Shown here piece after piece: positions 19,239 through 28,591 of a DNA stretch of 64,000 bases. A program made the position numbers and the translations under genes. Numbering within the stretch: position 1 is the first letter of the stretch; each line of letters opens with the position of its first letter. Below the pieces are notes generated by a model. That model saw only the letters and a list, made by a program, of their open reading frames with translations, did not search any database and had not been told where the DNA came from. The DNA lies in NCBI RefSeq assembly GCF_030068605.1, contig NZ_JASJOU010000014.1:184140-248139 (forward strand), given 5' to 3'. This DNA comes from Xanthocytophaga agilis (GTDB lineage Bacteria; Bacteroidota; Bacteroidia; Cytophagales; 172606-1).

Positions 19239-20297
19239 TTAGACCGCTTCCCGCTGAAACCCAATTACACGGAAAGGTTCTTTAGATCTGAACTTCTTAG
19301 CCTGTGGATTGGTAATTTCGGCAATGGTCATTGGTTCTGAAATCAATCGATTATGACCCAGGTGTTCTGATAACGCACGTGATTTCTCTACTGACAATTT
19401 ATTGAACTCATATTTAGCGATCAAGCGTCCTTCCCGAAGAAGAGCATTATCAACTACTGAAAGTGCACTGTTAAATGTGCAGATAATCTGAACATTCAGG
19501 CAATCTGCCAATAATCCATCTGTCAGATTCAACAAATTAGATACGGCTGAATTGCTGTCTGCCTGACGATCCTTGATTACATTTTCTGCATCTTCAATGA
19601 TGAGTACACAATCCGGATTGTCAATCAACATATCAATAAGTTCCGGATTGACAATGTTTGTTGCTACGTCTGGTGAAACAAAGATTACTTTTTTCTTGAG
19701 TTTGCCAATCAGATAACGCAGATAGGTTGTTTTACCTGTTCCTGGTAAGCCATGCAATAATACAATTCCTTTGTCTTTCTGCTTGTTTAACCGTTTGCGA
19801 ATATGTTCATCTATTTCCTGAAAATCATCTTCATAATACAAACCCAGATTGAGGCGGGTCTTCTTTACTTCCATACTTTTCAGTTCAAGCCCATAGCTGC
19901 CCCGCACTATAATATTGATTTCAAACTCAGATTTCTTTTCAACCTCCTTGAATTTACTCAACTCCTGAACCAACTGATGTGCTACCTCCTGGTTTTCTGT
20001 TAAGTACAGTACCTTACAATAGTTATTATACAACTCAACAATGCATTTTGTTGAAAGTACAATAAACGTCTCACTATGCTCAACCTTCTTTTTTTGATGA
20101 TTAAAGCCACTGTATTGAAACGTATCCTGTATCAGGTCTTTGTATATTTCCTGAATATAGGCATAGGCCTTTTCAACATTGATCTGATTAAGCCAGATAA
20201 TGCAGGGAATCTTCTGGAAAGTATGTAAAAAAAATGTACGGCTTTCCAGGTAGCGATTTCCGAATACATTGTCTGTATCCTGTATCTTTACTTGCAT
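19239..20297 (-). CDS. AAA-family ATPase in RNA-repair island
   Basis: A 352-residue protein. The N-terminal 160 residues are unlike any domain I know. The C-terminal half is an AAA ATPase: Walker A GLPGTGKTT near residue 183, Walker B VLIIEDAE near 232, sensor-1-like ICTFNS, and an ALLREGRL segment with the arginine expected to act as a finger. Such proteins remodel proteins or RNPs; here the context suggests action on RNA-repair complexes or Ro60 particles. It starts 6 bp after the TIGR02452 gene ends, so the two are probably translated together. Confidence 0.75.
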   Translation of the reverse strand: MQVKIQDTDNVFGNRYLESRTFFLHTFQKIPCIIWLNQINVEKAYAYIQEIYKDLIQDTFQYSGFNHQKKKVEHSETFIVLSTKCIVELYNNYCKVLYLTENQEVAHQLVQELSKFKEVEKKSEFEINIIVRGSYGLELKSMEVKKTRLNLGLYYEDDFQEIDEHIRKRLNKQKDKGIVLLHGLPGTGKTTYLRYLIGKLKKKVIFVSPDVATNIVNPELIDMLIDNPDCVLIIEDAENVIKDRQADSNSAVSNLLNLTDGLLADCLNVQIICTFNSALSVVDNALLREGRLIAKYEFNKLSVEKSRALSEHLGHNRLISEPMTIAEITNPQAKKFRSKEPFRVIGFQREAV

Positions 20298-20303
20298 AGT
20301 GTG

Positions 20304-21167
20304 TTAGATTTTGGGTTGTAAGAATACTTTACGAAAAGATTCAATAGTTGTTTCCTTTTCTGAACGATCCCAGACTGCAAATAGTATTTTTTCAAAAACA
20401 TTCTGAAATACTGGATTGTCCATTAGATGATACCGAAAATATTCGGCTACATCTGCCGGGTTATTTCTAAATACTCCACAGCCCCATGCTCCCAATACAA
20501 GTGCCCGATAACCATGAACCATAGCTAATGAGAGCACCTTTTCTGTACGGGCTAACATCACAGATGGGATAGCTTCCTGGTCGTCTTTGTTGGAGCGCTG
20601 CATCACAACACCCGCATTGACTGCTGGTGCAGTAATAAATGAAACTGTATAAGGTGTATCCAGTAACTCATCTTCATCATCCCGAAAAACTGGAACATCG
20701 GGAGAGTAAATCATATGGTCGGTATACAGGCATGACTCCAGACCCCGATTTATCTCATACATATCCCAATGTGCTGTTTGTGTCAGATATAATCCTGATG
20801 CTCTTGCCAGACTTTCTTCCTGTGCCTGTGCACCATTCTGAAAACCTCCACCTGGATTTTTAGCTGATGCAAAATTCAGCGCCAGTACTTTTTCAAATCC
20901 CTCATTTTTGAGCGCTTGTGCTGCATACAGAGTAGCCTCATTGATTACTTCGATTGCTGTTTGTTTCTCTTCACGACGCACTATCTGATTCCGTTTGTTA
21001 AATACCTCAGCAAACATCTCTGGCTTGTAATGTAAAGAATCTTTGACCGCTTTCTGCTGTATGGCTGCTATGGATACTTTTTGACTTTTCTTATTTATAT
21101 AGAATCCCTGATCCAGAATACGTAGCGTATCTCTGGCAGTGGATGCGTTTTTACTTTTCTTGCTCAT
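20304..21167 (-). CDS. TIGR02452 / microbial PARG-like protein
   Basis: A 287-residue protein matching the TIGR02452 (DUF2263) family, related to bacterial poly(ADP-ribose) glycohydrolases with a macrodomain-like fold. Signatures are VLALNFASAKNPGGGFQNGAQAQEE (the GGG-X-QEE ADP-ribose site, residues about 93-117), YSPDVPVFRDD and LGAWGCGVFRNNP. It probably hydrolyses an ADP-ribose linkage. It is the third ADP-ribose-type hydrolase in this island, fitting removal of ADP-ribose products made by the Tpt1/KptA enzyme or ADP-ribosylated RNA. Confidence 0.85.
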   Translation of the reverse strand: MSKKSKNASTARDTLRILDQGFYINKKSQKVSIAAIQQKAVKDSLHYKPEMFAEVFNKRNQIVRREEKQTAIEVINEATLYAAQALKNEGFEKVLALNFASAKNPGGGFQNGAQAQEESLARASGLYLTQTAHWDMYEINRGLESCLYTDHMIYSPDVPVFRDDEDELLDTPYTVSFITAPAVNAGVVMQRSNKDDQEAIPSVMLARTEKVLSLAMVHGYRALVLGAWGCGVFRNNPADVAEYFRYHLMDNPVFQNVFEKILFAVWDRSEKETTIESFRKVFLQPKI

Positions 21168-21699
21168 ATAGTTTAAGGAGTGTTAAAAGCATACGGATCT
21201 TTTATATTGCATACCTTTATAGTGATGTATTTTTTCTCTTACTCTTCTTTCCAGATGGCCAGACATTTCTTTTCTTACCAGAATTGTTCGAGTGTCAGGG
21301 TAGGAGATAGGGTACATTGAATATGTAAAGGACTTAGACAAATACTGATGACATGTGAAGCATGAACCAATGTCTACAATTTCAGTGCCGGATAATTGCA
21401 AATGGTTTTATTTCAGATACTCCATAATAGCTGTCACCTAAAGATCTACGCCTGTAGTTGCTTCTACGTGTGGGTTACGAAGCTTTCTGCAAGGTCTTCC
21501 AGATGATTTTGAAAGTGTGCCGCATAACTCTGCTAGTATATTTTCTCAAAAGCTTCTTTTTGATTGATAAACTTTCCATCCAGGCTATAATCAGTGTCCC
21601 TGTTTCCTTCTCCATATTTTTTATCTCATTCACGTTGGTGGGCCAGTCGTTGTTTTACACTTCCGGCCCTACCAATTTTACGTTCAATAACTGTCCACA
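21168..21699 (-). other. gap with a hairpin and possible decayed coding remnant
   Basis: A 530-bp interval between kptA and the TIGR02452 gene. Just after the kptA stop (about 21635-21680) is a hairpin with 10-bp arms (TTGGTAGGGCC / GGCCCACCAA, one mismatch). Further on, one minus-strand frame reads YSLDGKFINQKEAFEKIY, a stop, then QSYAAHFQNHLEDLAESF, which looks like a broken small gene (weakly barstar-like). The 72-residue open frame at 21183-21401 has no coding character I trust. Confidence 0.3.
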
Positions 21700-22251
21700 T
21701 TATTGGGGCAAAATAATATAGTCAACGGGTACTTCATCGGTTAACCATACGCCATTTGCCGATTTATAGAATACCTTTCCATCCTGATGCATTTCCAATG
21801 CTTTAATAGGTAATACTACAGGAACACCATGTCGGGCACCTACATTTTTAGCCGTATCTACATCTGGTGATAAATGCACATGATGTCGACTACGTTTCGC
21901 CAGACCTGATTTTCGAATAGAGGGCAGATTAGAAGCTGCTGTGCCATGATACAGAAACTCAGGTGGTGTCTGTGCCTCATACCCCAGATCAACTTGTATC
22001 GAATGTCCCTGACTAGCCCGAATCATCGATCCATCTGTACTAAAGGCAAAACGTTGCTTGTCGTTGTTGGCTACTACTTGCTTTAGTTTTTCGAGCGTTA
22101 GTTTGATCTGACTGTAGGCATTGAACTGATGAATCAGTTCGTCTACTCCTACATAACCATTTTCGTCAAGAATGATACCTATCTCATCTGGACGGTGTCT
22201 CAGTACATAACTGAGTGTTTTACTTATTTTAAATTCTTCTTTAGATGACAT
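21700..22251 (-). CDS. kptA: RNA 2'-phosphotransferase (Tpt1/KptA)
   Basis: A 183-residue Tpt1-family enzyme of normal length. It transfers the 2'-phosphate left at an RNA splice or repair junction to NAD+, giving repaired RNA, nicotinamide and ADP-ribose cyclic phosphate. The family's conserved residues are visible: LSYVLRHRPDEIGI near 13-26, LYHGTAASNLPSI near 99-111 and RSRHHVHLSPD near 120-130. In this island it should act after a healing-sealing ligase leaves a 2'-phosphate; the macro-domain and ADP-ribosylglycohydrolase neighbours could then process its ADP-ribose product. Confidence 0.93.
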   Translation of the reverse strand: MSSKEEFKISKTLSYVLRHRPDEIGIILDENGYVGVDELIHQFNAYSQIKLTLEKLKQVVANNDKQRFAFSTDGSMIRASQGHSIQVDLGYEAQTPPEFLYHGTAASNLPSIRKSGLAKRSRHHVHLSPDVDTAKNVGARHGVPVVLPIKALEMHQDGKVFYKSANGVWLTDEVPVDYIILPQ

Positions 22252-22315
22252 AATTGTATAATGTTAGTATTACTTACCTCTTTATAAACCAGAGGCATTA
22301 TTTATTTGAGTCTGT

Positions 22316-23278
22316 TTATACCGGAATCTTTCGCATTTCCCTGACTTCTGACAATTGTTGCCGATAATCATACAGACCTTGATTAAGCTGCCCACGTGTT
22401 TGTGAGTTAGCTATATAAGTATAGTACTTAAGATTGTGTACTACATCTTGTACCTGATAGCACCAGTAAATAGACATCAGTGAATTAATCCAGAGTTCAC
22501 TACCGCTGGTACGGAGGGTGCGGTGGAAGTCTCCGAATTTTCCTTCTATGGCACTAACGATAGAGTTAGATACAATACTCTGACGTTCCATGTGCTGATT
22601 AACATAGTTAACAGCAGACATATACTTTTCAACTTCCGGCATAGTAGGTAGCAAATGAAAACTTCCCAGAAAACCTCCTTCCGCCAGTATCTTCGAGGTG
22701 TTTTCCAGAAAGCGGAAGTGTGAAACGCCATGAAACCGATCTACTCCAAAGCCCAGACAAACCAGTAGTTTATTTTTAACAGACGTTTTATTAACTGCTA
22801 CCAGTGAACAACTATCTTCCAGAGGTGTACCCAGTTCTTCTTCATCTCCAAACATCAAACTGTCGGTTCCTCCATCTATCAGAATCACTGTATCGATGGA
22901 ATGTCTTTCTATAATCTGATCATAGATTTTCTTGGTTGGTTGCACACCTGAAAGCTCAAATGCATAGATGTTAACCTGTTCTTGTTGTTCAGTTAAAAAC
23001 CAGTCTGCCAGGTATTTTTCAGGAAAGTAGTTGATCTGGTGGTTGTTCTTATCACCTGCCTTAACCAGATAACACTGATCAAATACTTTCTCAGAGTTGG
23101 TCATCGGTAAATATGTAAATGACAGGTTAGCCAGATGCACTTCCTTTCCCATTGCTTTCAAAGCAAAATAAAGTGGCAAACCACAGTATATATCATATCC
23201 GCCTCCAGCTCCGGCAAGTAAGATACTTTTGGAGTTTTCAAGCGTTTTAAAAAGAGGTATTTCTGAAAGTTTGAACAT
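22316..23278 (-). CDS. DUF1152 family protein
   Basis: A 320-residue soluble protein of the DUF1152 family. The N-terminal ILLAGAGGGYDIYCGLPLYFAL is a glycine-rich nucleotide-binding-like loop, and VILIDGGTDSLMFGDEEELGTPLEDS is the family's acidic signature. The biochemical function is unknown; members recur in neighbourhoods with ADP-ribosylglycohydrolases. It lies 21 bp after the ADP-ribosylglycohydrolase gene's upstream neighbour position and shares the island's ACAACTATG leader before its start codon. Confidence 0.8.
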   Translation of the reverse strand: MFKLSEIPLFKTLENSKSILLAGAGGGYDIYCGLPLYFALKAMGKEVHLANLSFTYLPMTNSEKVFDQCYLVKAGDKNNHQINYFPEKYLADWFLTEQQEQVNIYAFELSGVQPTKKIYDQIIERHSIDTVILIDGGTDSLMFGDEEELGTPLEDSCSLVAVNKTSVKNKLLVCLGFGVDRFHGVSHFRFLENTSKILAEGGFLGSFHLLPTMPEVEKYMSAVNYVNQHMERQSIVSNSIVSAIEGKFGDFHRTLRTSGSELWINSLMSIYWCYQVQDVVHNLKYYTYIANSQTRGQLNQGLYDYRQQLSEVREMRKIPV

Positions 23279-23299
23279 AGTTGTCGTATTTAAGAATAG

Positions 23300-24226
23300 T
23301 TACAAAAAATGAAGGAATATACTATCATAAATGGATTCCGTTGTCTGAATCCATTTGTCAGGAATGGCTTGCTTACCAGCTGATAATGACACAATACTCC
23401 CTACTATCGCACAAGTGGTATCTCGATCTCCCAATCCATTCACTGTAGTCCAGATAGCTTCTTCGTAATTATAAAGATGATGTGCTACCACCCAAAGTGT
23501 AAAGGGAACAGTACGTTGAGCTGTAATATCTGAACCGTTGCCAAGTACATCTACAATGGTTTGTATGTTTGTATTGGGCGATAGATGAATACCTCTTCTA
23601 CTTCTGGATAATGTTTCACCTTCTGGTATATACTCACATACTTTTTCGATAAACTCCTGAGGCGATAATTGTACCTGAAACAACGATATCTGACAGGCTA
23701 AGGCGGCTGCAATAGCTATTGCAATGGCACCTGCCTGCCCCTCTGGATGAAAATGTGTTACTTCTGCGGAGAGACATGCCTGTTCTGCTGCTTTGGGTAA
23801 ATCATCATAAAAGTAGGCACCAATTAAACCTGCACGCATTGCTGCTCCATTTCCCATTGAGCCCATTCCATCAAATACAGAGGAAGAAACAATTTGCCAG
23901 TCACTACCTGCACCTATTTGCCGTAATATACTATGGGCTGTTCCTCCATATCCTCGTCTATCATCTTTCTGGTAGTTATCTGCAAAAGTTTGGGCAAGGA
24001 CATCCTGATTAATCTCTCCATACTGTTGCAGACTGGCATATACTCCCATTGCCATAACGGTATCATCCGTAAAATGCCAGGGTGCGGAAGGCATCCACCG
24101 ATTAGTCAAATAAGTTTCAAGTTGACCAGGAGGTAGGAAAAACTTTTCTCCAAATGCATCTCCAACTGCCAGACCCAATAAGGATTGTTCTGCCAGTTGA
24201 AGTCGGTGGGTATGTGTTGTTCTCAT
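23300..24226 (-). CDS. ADP-ribosylglycohydrolase family protein
   Basis: A 308-residue DraG/ARH-type hydrolase. The dinuclear-metal ligands are visible: GLAVGDAFGEKF near residue 18, FTDDTVMAMGVYASL near 53-66 and the late GLGDRDTTCAIVGSIVSLSAG near 265 (D-x-D-T). The family removes ADP-ribose from arginine, serine or nucleic acids. With a KptA enzyme and a macro protein nearby, an RNA- or ADP-ribose-phosphate-linked substrate is plausible but unproven. Confidence 0.9.
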   Translation of the reverse strand: MRTTHTHRLQLAEQSLLGLAVGDAFGEKFFLPPGQLETYLTNRWMPSAPWHFTDDTVMAMGVYASLQQYGEINQDVLAQTFADNYQKDDRRGYGGTAHSILRQIGAGSDWQIVSSSVFDGMGSMGNGAAMRAGLIGAYFYDDLPKAAEQACLSAEVTHFHPEGQAGAIAIAIAAALACQISLFQVQLSPQEFIEKVCEYIPEGETLSRSRRGIHLSPNTNIQTIVDVLGNGSDITAQRTVPFTLWVVAHHLYNYEEAIWTTVNGLGDRDTTCAIVGSIVSLSAGKQAIPDKWIQTTESIYDSIFLHFL

Positions 24227-24290
24227 AGTTATAGCTGTAAATTACGAAAAATCCGATCATTCAGGTTATTGACCCGAATGACCGGATAGA

Positions 24291-25748
24291 TTATCCTTCC
24301 CAACCTTTGGTACGTTTATCCGGATCTGCCATACGTACGATCTTAGGTGTGAACCGAGCAAGTACTTCAACCAGATCATTTTGATAACTCATAACCTGAT
24401 TAATGTCCTTATACACCATAGGTGCTTCATCCAGATCTCCTCCAATCAATGTGACTCCTTTATCAGTCAGTACTTGTTTGAGTTCTGGTCTGGTAATCGT
24501 TTTTAAGGCTTTGGAACGGGATAACAGTCTGCCTGCACCATGTGAAGCAGAACAGATCGATGAAGAATCCCCCTTGCCACGTACTACAAAACCGGGTTGT
24601 GTCATCGAACCAGGTATAATACCCATTACACCTTTACCTGCTGGGGTAGCTCCTTTGCGATGTACCATTACTTCCCGGCCATCTGCCAGGGTCTCTTTCC
24701 ATGCAAAGTTGTGATGGTTCTCAACCATCGCTACAGGTTTACTGCCAATAGCCTGTGCTAGCCGGCGATGGATCTGATGATGACATGCAGAGGCATATTC
24801 ACCTGCCAGATTCATTCCAATCCAGTATTCCTGCCCTTCTTCGGTATTCAGATCTAGCCAGGCCAGATGTTGTGCTTCTCGGGGAAGTTTCGTCTTTTCT
24901 GTTGCAATCTTTGAGTAGTGAGTAGCAATATTAGCCCCAAATCCTCTTGATCCCGAATGACTTAGTAACGCCAGATACTTGCCCTTCGGTAACTTCAATT
25001 CTGGTGTTTGCTCTGTAATATCCAGAATACCCAATTCCACAAAGTGATTGCCAGTACCTGAGGTGCCTAATTGTTTTTCTGCCTTGTAACGCAACTGTCT
25101 GATCTGAGCAGTTGATTTCCATTCAGGTAAATCGAAAATGGTATCTGATAACTGGTCTCTATTTTCTCCATCCAGGCCAAAGTAGGTATGATCTAACAGA
25201 TGTTGTTTCAGTAGTTTTGTTTTCTGATCCAGAAAAATAGCATTGATGTCAAACACAGACAGACACATTCTACAGGCAATATCAACTCCTACTGCATAAG
25301 GAATGATGATATTAGGTTCTGTAGCTAGTACTCCTCCAATAGGCAGTCCATATCCTGAGTGCGCATCAGGCATTAGGGCTCCTGCTACTGCTACTGGTAG
25401 TTGCATAGCTGCATTCATCTGATGTTTGGCGTCATCTGATATGTGCTCAGTTCCATAAATTGGATAAGCCAAGGGATCAGTCCGTAACTCAAACGATTGG
25501 ACAATGGCCTGGGATTTTTTGAACAAAGATGCCCTGCTTTTTACTTCCTCTGCCAGTTCGGCAAACAATTCATTGGAGGTATAGCTATCCGGATTCTTTA
25601 ATAATTCTTTATAAAAAGCCAGTAAAGCTTCTTTTGTATAGGTTTTATTTTTAATCAGACTTTTGGCTAATCTGCCTGCCAGTTCCAGCAAGGCTTCATC
25701 TTTAATACCAATTGCCTTTAATTCGTTATTATTTAATTTATTGCTCAT
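24291..25748 (-). CDS. rtcB: RNA-splicing ligase RtcB
   Basis: A 485-residue GTP- and Mn-dependent ligase joining 2',3'-cyclic-phosphate (or 3'-phosphate) and 5'-OH RNA ends. Metal and guanylylation residues are visible: GVDIACRM near 155-162 with the metal Cys, LSHSGSRGFG near 264, HNFAWKE, HRKGATPAGKGVMG, and the guanylate-accepting His in SASHGAGR near 400. It is longer than E. coli RtcB (about 408) and nearer the archaeal/eukaryotic length. No RtcA or RtcR is present; here it sits between an ADP-ribosylglycohydrolase and an uncharacterised protein in the repair run. Confidence 0.95.
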   Translation of the reverse strand: MSNKLNNNELKAIGIKDEALLELAGRLAKSLIKNKTYTKEALLAFYKELLKNPDSYTSNELFAELAEEVKSRASLFKKSQAIVQSFELRTDPLAYPIYGTEHISDDAKHQMNAAMQLPVAVAGALMPDAHSGYGLPIGGVLATEPNIIIPYAVGVDIACRMCLSVFDINAIFLDQKTKLLKQHLLDHTYFGLDGENRDQLSDTIFDLPEWKSTAQIRQLRYKAEKQLGTSGTGNHFVELGILDITEQTPELKLPKGKYLALLSHSGSRGFGANIATHYSKIATEKTKLPREAQHLAWLDLNTEEGQEYWIGMNLAGEYASACHHQIHRRLAQAIGSKPVAMVENHHNFAWKETLADGREVMVHRKGATPAGKGVMGIIPGSMTQPGFVVRGKGDSSSICSASHGAGRLLSRSKALKTITRPELKQVLTDKGVTLIGGDLDEAPMVYKDINQVMSYQNDLVEVLARFTPKIVRMADPDKRTKGWEG

Positions 25749-25775
25749 AAGATTACATGAGCGAATCTGTTTTTT

Positions 25776-26219
25776 TTATTCGCTCAACGGTTTTATATCA
25801 GGCTCAACCCATTCCTTTCGGGCTTGTACTGAAAATACCTGCTCCCGACTGTAATAGTTAAGTGGGAGAGATGTTGGATATTTTTCTTCTACAAGTTGAT
25901 TGGCCAGAGCTTCGATAGAGGTTTCTAAAATATGTTTTTCCAGGAATTTTGCTACTACAGAAATCCAGAAAAGGGTTAGCGTTTCATGGTAGCCGGACGT
26001 ATCAGTATTCTGACCTCCGGATGCTATATTGTATTTCTGTATACCTTCACAAATTCTGGGAATCGCCTCGTTGCTGGAGTAAGACCACAGATACCACAAT
26101 GCCATCAGCAAGTGTGCTTCGTGTGTCCACTTTTCTTTCGGAAGCGTTCCACTCTCAAAGCCGTAAATCAACTCCCTGATATCTGCGGCGGTTATTTGTG
26201 CTATACCTTCTGTGGTCAT
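25776..26219 (-). CDS. uncharacterised conserved-type protein next to rtcB
   Basis: A 147-residue soluble helical protein. The pattern W-THEAHLLMALWYLW (about residues 31-45) followed by SGYHETLTLFWISVV (about 77-91) recalls a widespread small family whose members share a THREHL...YHETLT layout and whose function is unknown. It starts upstream of rtcB with a 27-bp gap and is probably co-transcribed with it. Confidence 0.6.
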   Translation of the reverse strand: MTTEGIAQITAADIRELIYGFESGTLPKEKWTHEAHLLMALWYLWSYSSNEAIPRICEGIQKYNIASGGQNTDTSGYHETLTLFWISVVAKFLEKHILETSIEALANQLVEEKYPTSLPLNYYSREQVFSVQARKEWVEPDIKPLSE

Positions 26220-26270
26220 TGTGAAATAAATGTTTTGCAGGTTTATGTATAATTAAATTGTGATGTACAT

Positions 26271-26345
26271 TGGTTACCCCGGAATGATTCGAACATTCAT
26301 TTGTCGGGTAGAAGCCGACCGTCCTATCCCTTGGACGACAGGGCA
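26271..26345 (-). tRNA. tRNA-Arg(TCT) inside the repair run
   Basis: A full cloverleaf on the minus strand: acceptor TGCCCTG / CGGGGTA, D-arm GTCC...GGAC, anticodon arm GTCGG-CTTCTAC-CCGAC (anticodon TCT), T-arm GAATG-TTCGAAT-CATTC, discriminator A and encoded CCA. It lies between the Thg1-like gene and the gene before rtcB. Confidence 0.9.
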
Positions 26346-26400
26346 ATGGTTTGAATTAGCTTAATGTAATCCCTGCTACACTAAGTAGCAGGGAATTTAA

Positions 26401-27120
26401 TTATTCTGTTGATACAGGCATTAATAAGTTTTGCAGAAAGGCCCGATCCTGAGTAAAAATTGGAACATCACTTACAGTCCATCGATTGCGTAAAGCACCT
26501 TGTTTTTCAAAGGATTCTTTGGAGATGATGCGTCCTCTTTTGTATCGGGGAGCATAGTTATTCCAGTTGATGCCTTTCTGAAAAATCAACTCCTGTTTTT
26601 GATCGCTGCTCTTATTGGTCAACTCTTTGTGGGTATACAATGACTGAGCTACATTAGAGATGGAGTTTCGGGTAGCATCCTGTTGTCTCCAGATAAAGTA
26701 GTTTTCAACTTCTATCTGAAATGGAATAGTAAATACCCGACTGTCAAAATATGCCAGTTTCCCTGGTCTCAATTCATTGAACTTCGCTGTCGCCAGACTA
26801 GCAGAGATGGAAACCATTTTCTGAATATTGCCATCAAACCAGGCAGCAGTAGTGAGTTTATCAAAATCAGTTAGAGCAATAGAAATCTCATCTGATTGCA
26901 CATACGCAAAGCGAGCTCCCTGAATATTGGCACATAAAAAGCTGGCAGTTGTATCCATATCCTGCATAAACTGATCATCAAAAGGGCGGACTAATCCACG
27001 GGTATAGGTGTGAAATGCCTTTCCATCTATTCTGATAATGGTATAGGTACGTCTGGGTAAGGCAAACCGGGTTCTGTCTTCATAGTACATTTTCATCCGG
27101 TCGCCTAAAGTATCTTTCAT
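26401..27120 (-). CDS. Thg1-like 3'-5' RNA polymerase (TLP)
   Basis: A 239-residue member of the tRNAHis guanylyltransferase superfamily. The palm-domain metal ligands lie in IIRIDGKAFHTYTR (about residues 27-40) and YVQSDEISIAL (about 73-83). ATRNSISNVAQSLY matches the family's R-N-S segment. Bacterial TLPs add nucleotides to 5'-truncated tRNAs in the 3'-5' direction using the 3' half as template, so here it should rebuild damaged 5' ends. The start is preceded by the shared CTACAACTATG motif. Confidence 0.92.
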   Translation of the reverse strand: MKDTLGDRMKMYYEDRTRFALPRRTYTIIRIDGKAFHTYTRGLVRPFDDQFMQDMDTTASFLCANIQGARFAYVQSDEISIALTDFDKLTTAAWFDGNIQKMVSISASLATAKFNELRPGKLAYFDSRVFTIPFQIEVENYFIWRQQDATRNSISNVAQSLYTHKELTNKSSDQKQELIFQKGINWNNYAPRYKRGRIISKESFEKQGALRNRWTVSDVPIFTQDRAFLQNLLMPVSTE

Positions 27121-27144
27121 AGTTGTAGTTATTAAAATTGATTG

Positions 27145-27741
27145 CTAATTCCAGAGCATTCCAGCCGGATTGAGTTCTATCTGGAATTTCTGAGCATCAC
27201 CAAAGTTGTCAAGCTTTCTTTTCTTCTGAAGGATAATATCTTCATAAGCATAAAACATCTGACGGGCAGCTATCCTATAAGGCATTTTACCCACTCCGGT
27301 ACAAAGTCCGGGAATGGCTACCGTTGCTATATCAGGATGAGATGTTGTGGCAACTAAGATTGCCTTCATTGCCAGATATGCATTCAAAGAAGCATGGATC
27401 ATGAAATCCATTGGTACTCGCATGGTAGGTGCCGAAATCAGATAAGGGATTTTTGAATCAAAGGTTGGGATCACCAACGCCTTGCCTATCAGCAATTCTC
27501 GTTCTGGCAATTCCGAGATCTCTTTTTGTACTCTGTCCTGCAAATCCCAGCCAAACCGCTCAGAAAGTAGATAATCTAAGCCTCCATCCATAAATCCAAA
27601 CGAGTTTGCCGGACTCACAATGGCATCACAACTAAGTTGTGTGATATCCGTGTTAAGGATTTGGACATCGGGCTGATCCCGGAAGTATTCTCTCCAGGCT
27701 TCGCCCAGTCCCTGTTCTTTATAAGCTAATAAAAGTTTCAT
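27145..27741 (-). CDS. macro-domain protein
   Basis: A 198-residue macro domain. Signatures are NTDITQLSCDAIVSPANSFGFMDGGLD (about residues 29-55, the ADP-ribose-binding start with N and the GG loop) and TVAIPGLCTGVGKMP (about 141-155, phosphate-binding loop). Macro domains of this kind hydrolyse ADP-ribose 1''-phosphate or ADP-ribose esters. In this island the natural candidate substrate is the ADP-ribose cyclic phosphate released by KptA, or ADP-ribosylated RNA ends. Its start is embedded in the shared CTACAACTATG leader. Confidence 0.85.
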   Translation of the reverse strand: MKLLLAYKEQGLGEAWREYFRDQPDVQILNTDITQLSCDAIVSPANSFGFMDGGLDYLLSERFGWDLQDRVQKEISELPERELLIGKALVIPTFDSKIPYLISAPTMRVPMDFMIHASLNAYLAMKAILVATTSHPDIATVAIPGLCTGVGKMPYRIAARQMFYAYEDIILQKKRKLDNFGDAQKFQIELNPAGMLWN

Positions 27742-27768
27742 AGTTGTAGTTGTTAAGGTTGGAAAACC

Positions 27769-28566
27769 TTATTGTTTTACCCACTGTATAGCGAAGTCAA
27801 TAAATGCTTCACGCACAAAAGGAAACACAGTGACATTGGGGATATGATTTACTTCCAGAAGATACTTCTTTCCATCAATACCTATCATATAGTCAATGCC
27901 TACTATCTGAAAATGGAAGTAGTTTGCTAAACGTTTTGCATCTTCTTCCAGGTCTGAATCAACAAGCATTTGAGCTGCATCCGGGTGATGAATAGACTTG
28001 AGCCAGTCTTCCCCTTTCAGGTGAATTTGCCAGACTTTATCACCAATAAGCATAATCCGAACAGCGTCGCCTTCTATAAAAGGTTCGTAAACTGTTATTT
28101 CATCCGGAGATGTCCATGTATCCTGAATACGTGCTTTGTTTTCTCCACAGTGCCAGTTACTCCATTTCGCTACAGTAGGTTGCTGAGCATGCCATTCACC
28201 TGAAGTAAGAGACATTCCTCTTGGAATATCTCCAAATTTCGTAACACGTAGTGCTCTTACCAGTCCAGAATGTCGAAGTCGGCAATCCATCATACCTCCG
28301 GCGTCTGGAAGGCAAGGCCCATTCCATAGAGCTAATAGTGTTAGAAAATCAAAATCATTTTCGAAGATACCATGGTAGATTACTTTGTCTACCTTTAGGA
28401 AAGTACCAGGATGTAAACGACTCTCCACATACAAGTTGCCATCAACCAGCTTACTCAGTGGCAGGTGTTCATAAACAACTGTCAGGCAGTCGAGTTGACT
28501 GGTAATTGCGGTAACTTCCGGCGGTTCAAGGCCAACCAGAAGTAATCGTGGTTTCGGACTAAGCAT
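27769..28566 (-). CDS. ATP-grasp domain protein
   Basis: A 265-residue protein with an ATP-grasp fold in its C-terminal half: VYEPFIEGDAVRIMLIGDKVWQIHLKG (about 160-186) and the metal-binding VGIDYMIGIDGKKYLLEVNHIPNVTVFP (about 224-251). The family forms amide or thioester bonds via acyl-phosphates; the substrate is unknown. An extra ATG, in another frame and 7 bp upstream, is the one preceded by CTACAACT, so the conserved leader is present but offset. Confidence 0.75.
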   Translation of the reverse strand: MLSPKPRLLLVGLEPPEVTAITSQLDCLTVVYEHLPLSKLVDGNLYVESRLHPGTFLKVDKVIYHGIFENDFDFLTLLALWNGPCLPDAGGMMDCRLRHSGLVRALRVTKFGDIPRGMSLTSGEWHAQQPTVAKWSNWHCGENKARIQDTWTSPDEITVYEPFIEGDAVRIMLIGDKVWQIHLKGEDWLKSIHHPDAAQMLVDSDLEEDAKRLANYFHFQIVGIDYMIGIDGKKYLLEVNHIPNVTVFPFVREAFIDFAIQWVKQ

Positions 28567-28591
28567 AATTTCATAGTTGTAGATTCATTTT

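Noticed and set aside
21183..21401. 72-residue minus-strand frame before the TIGR02452 gene
   Set aside because: No coding character, no family, and it lies in an interval that looks decayed.
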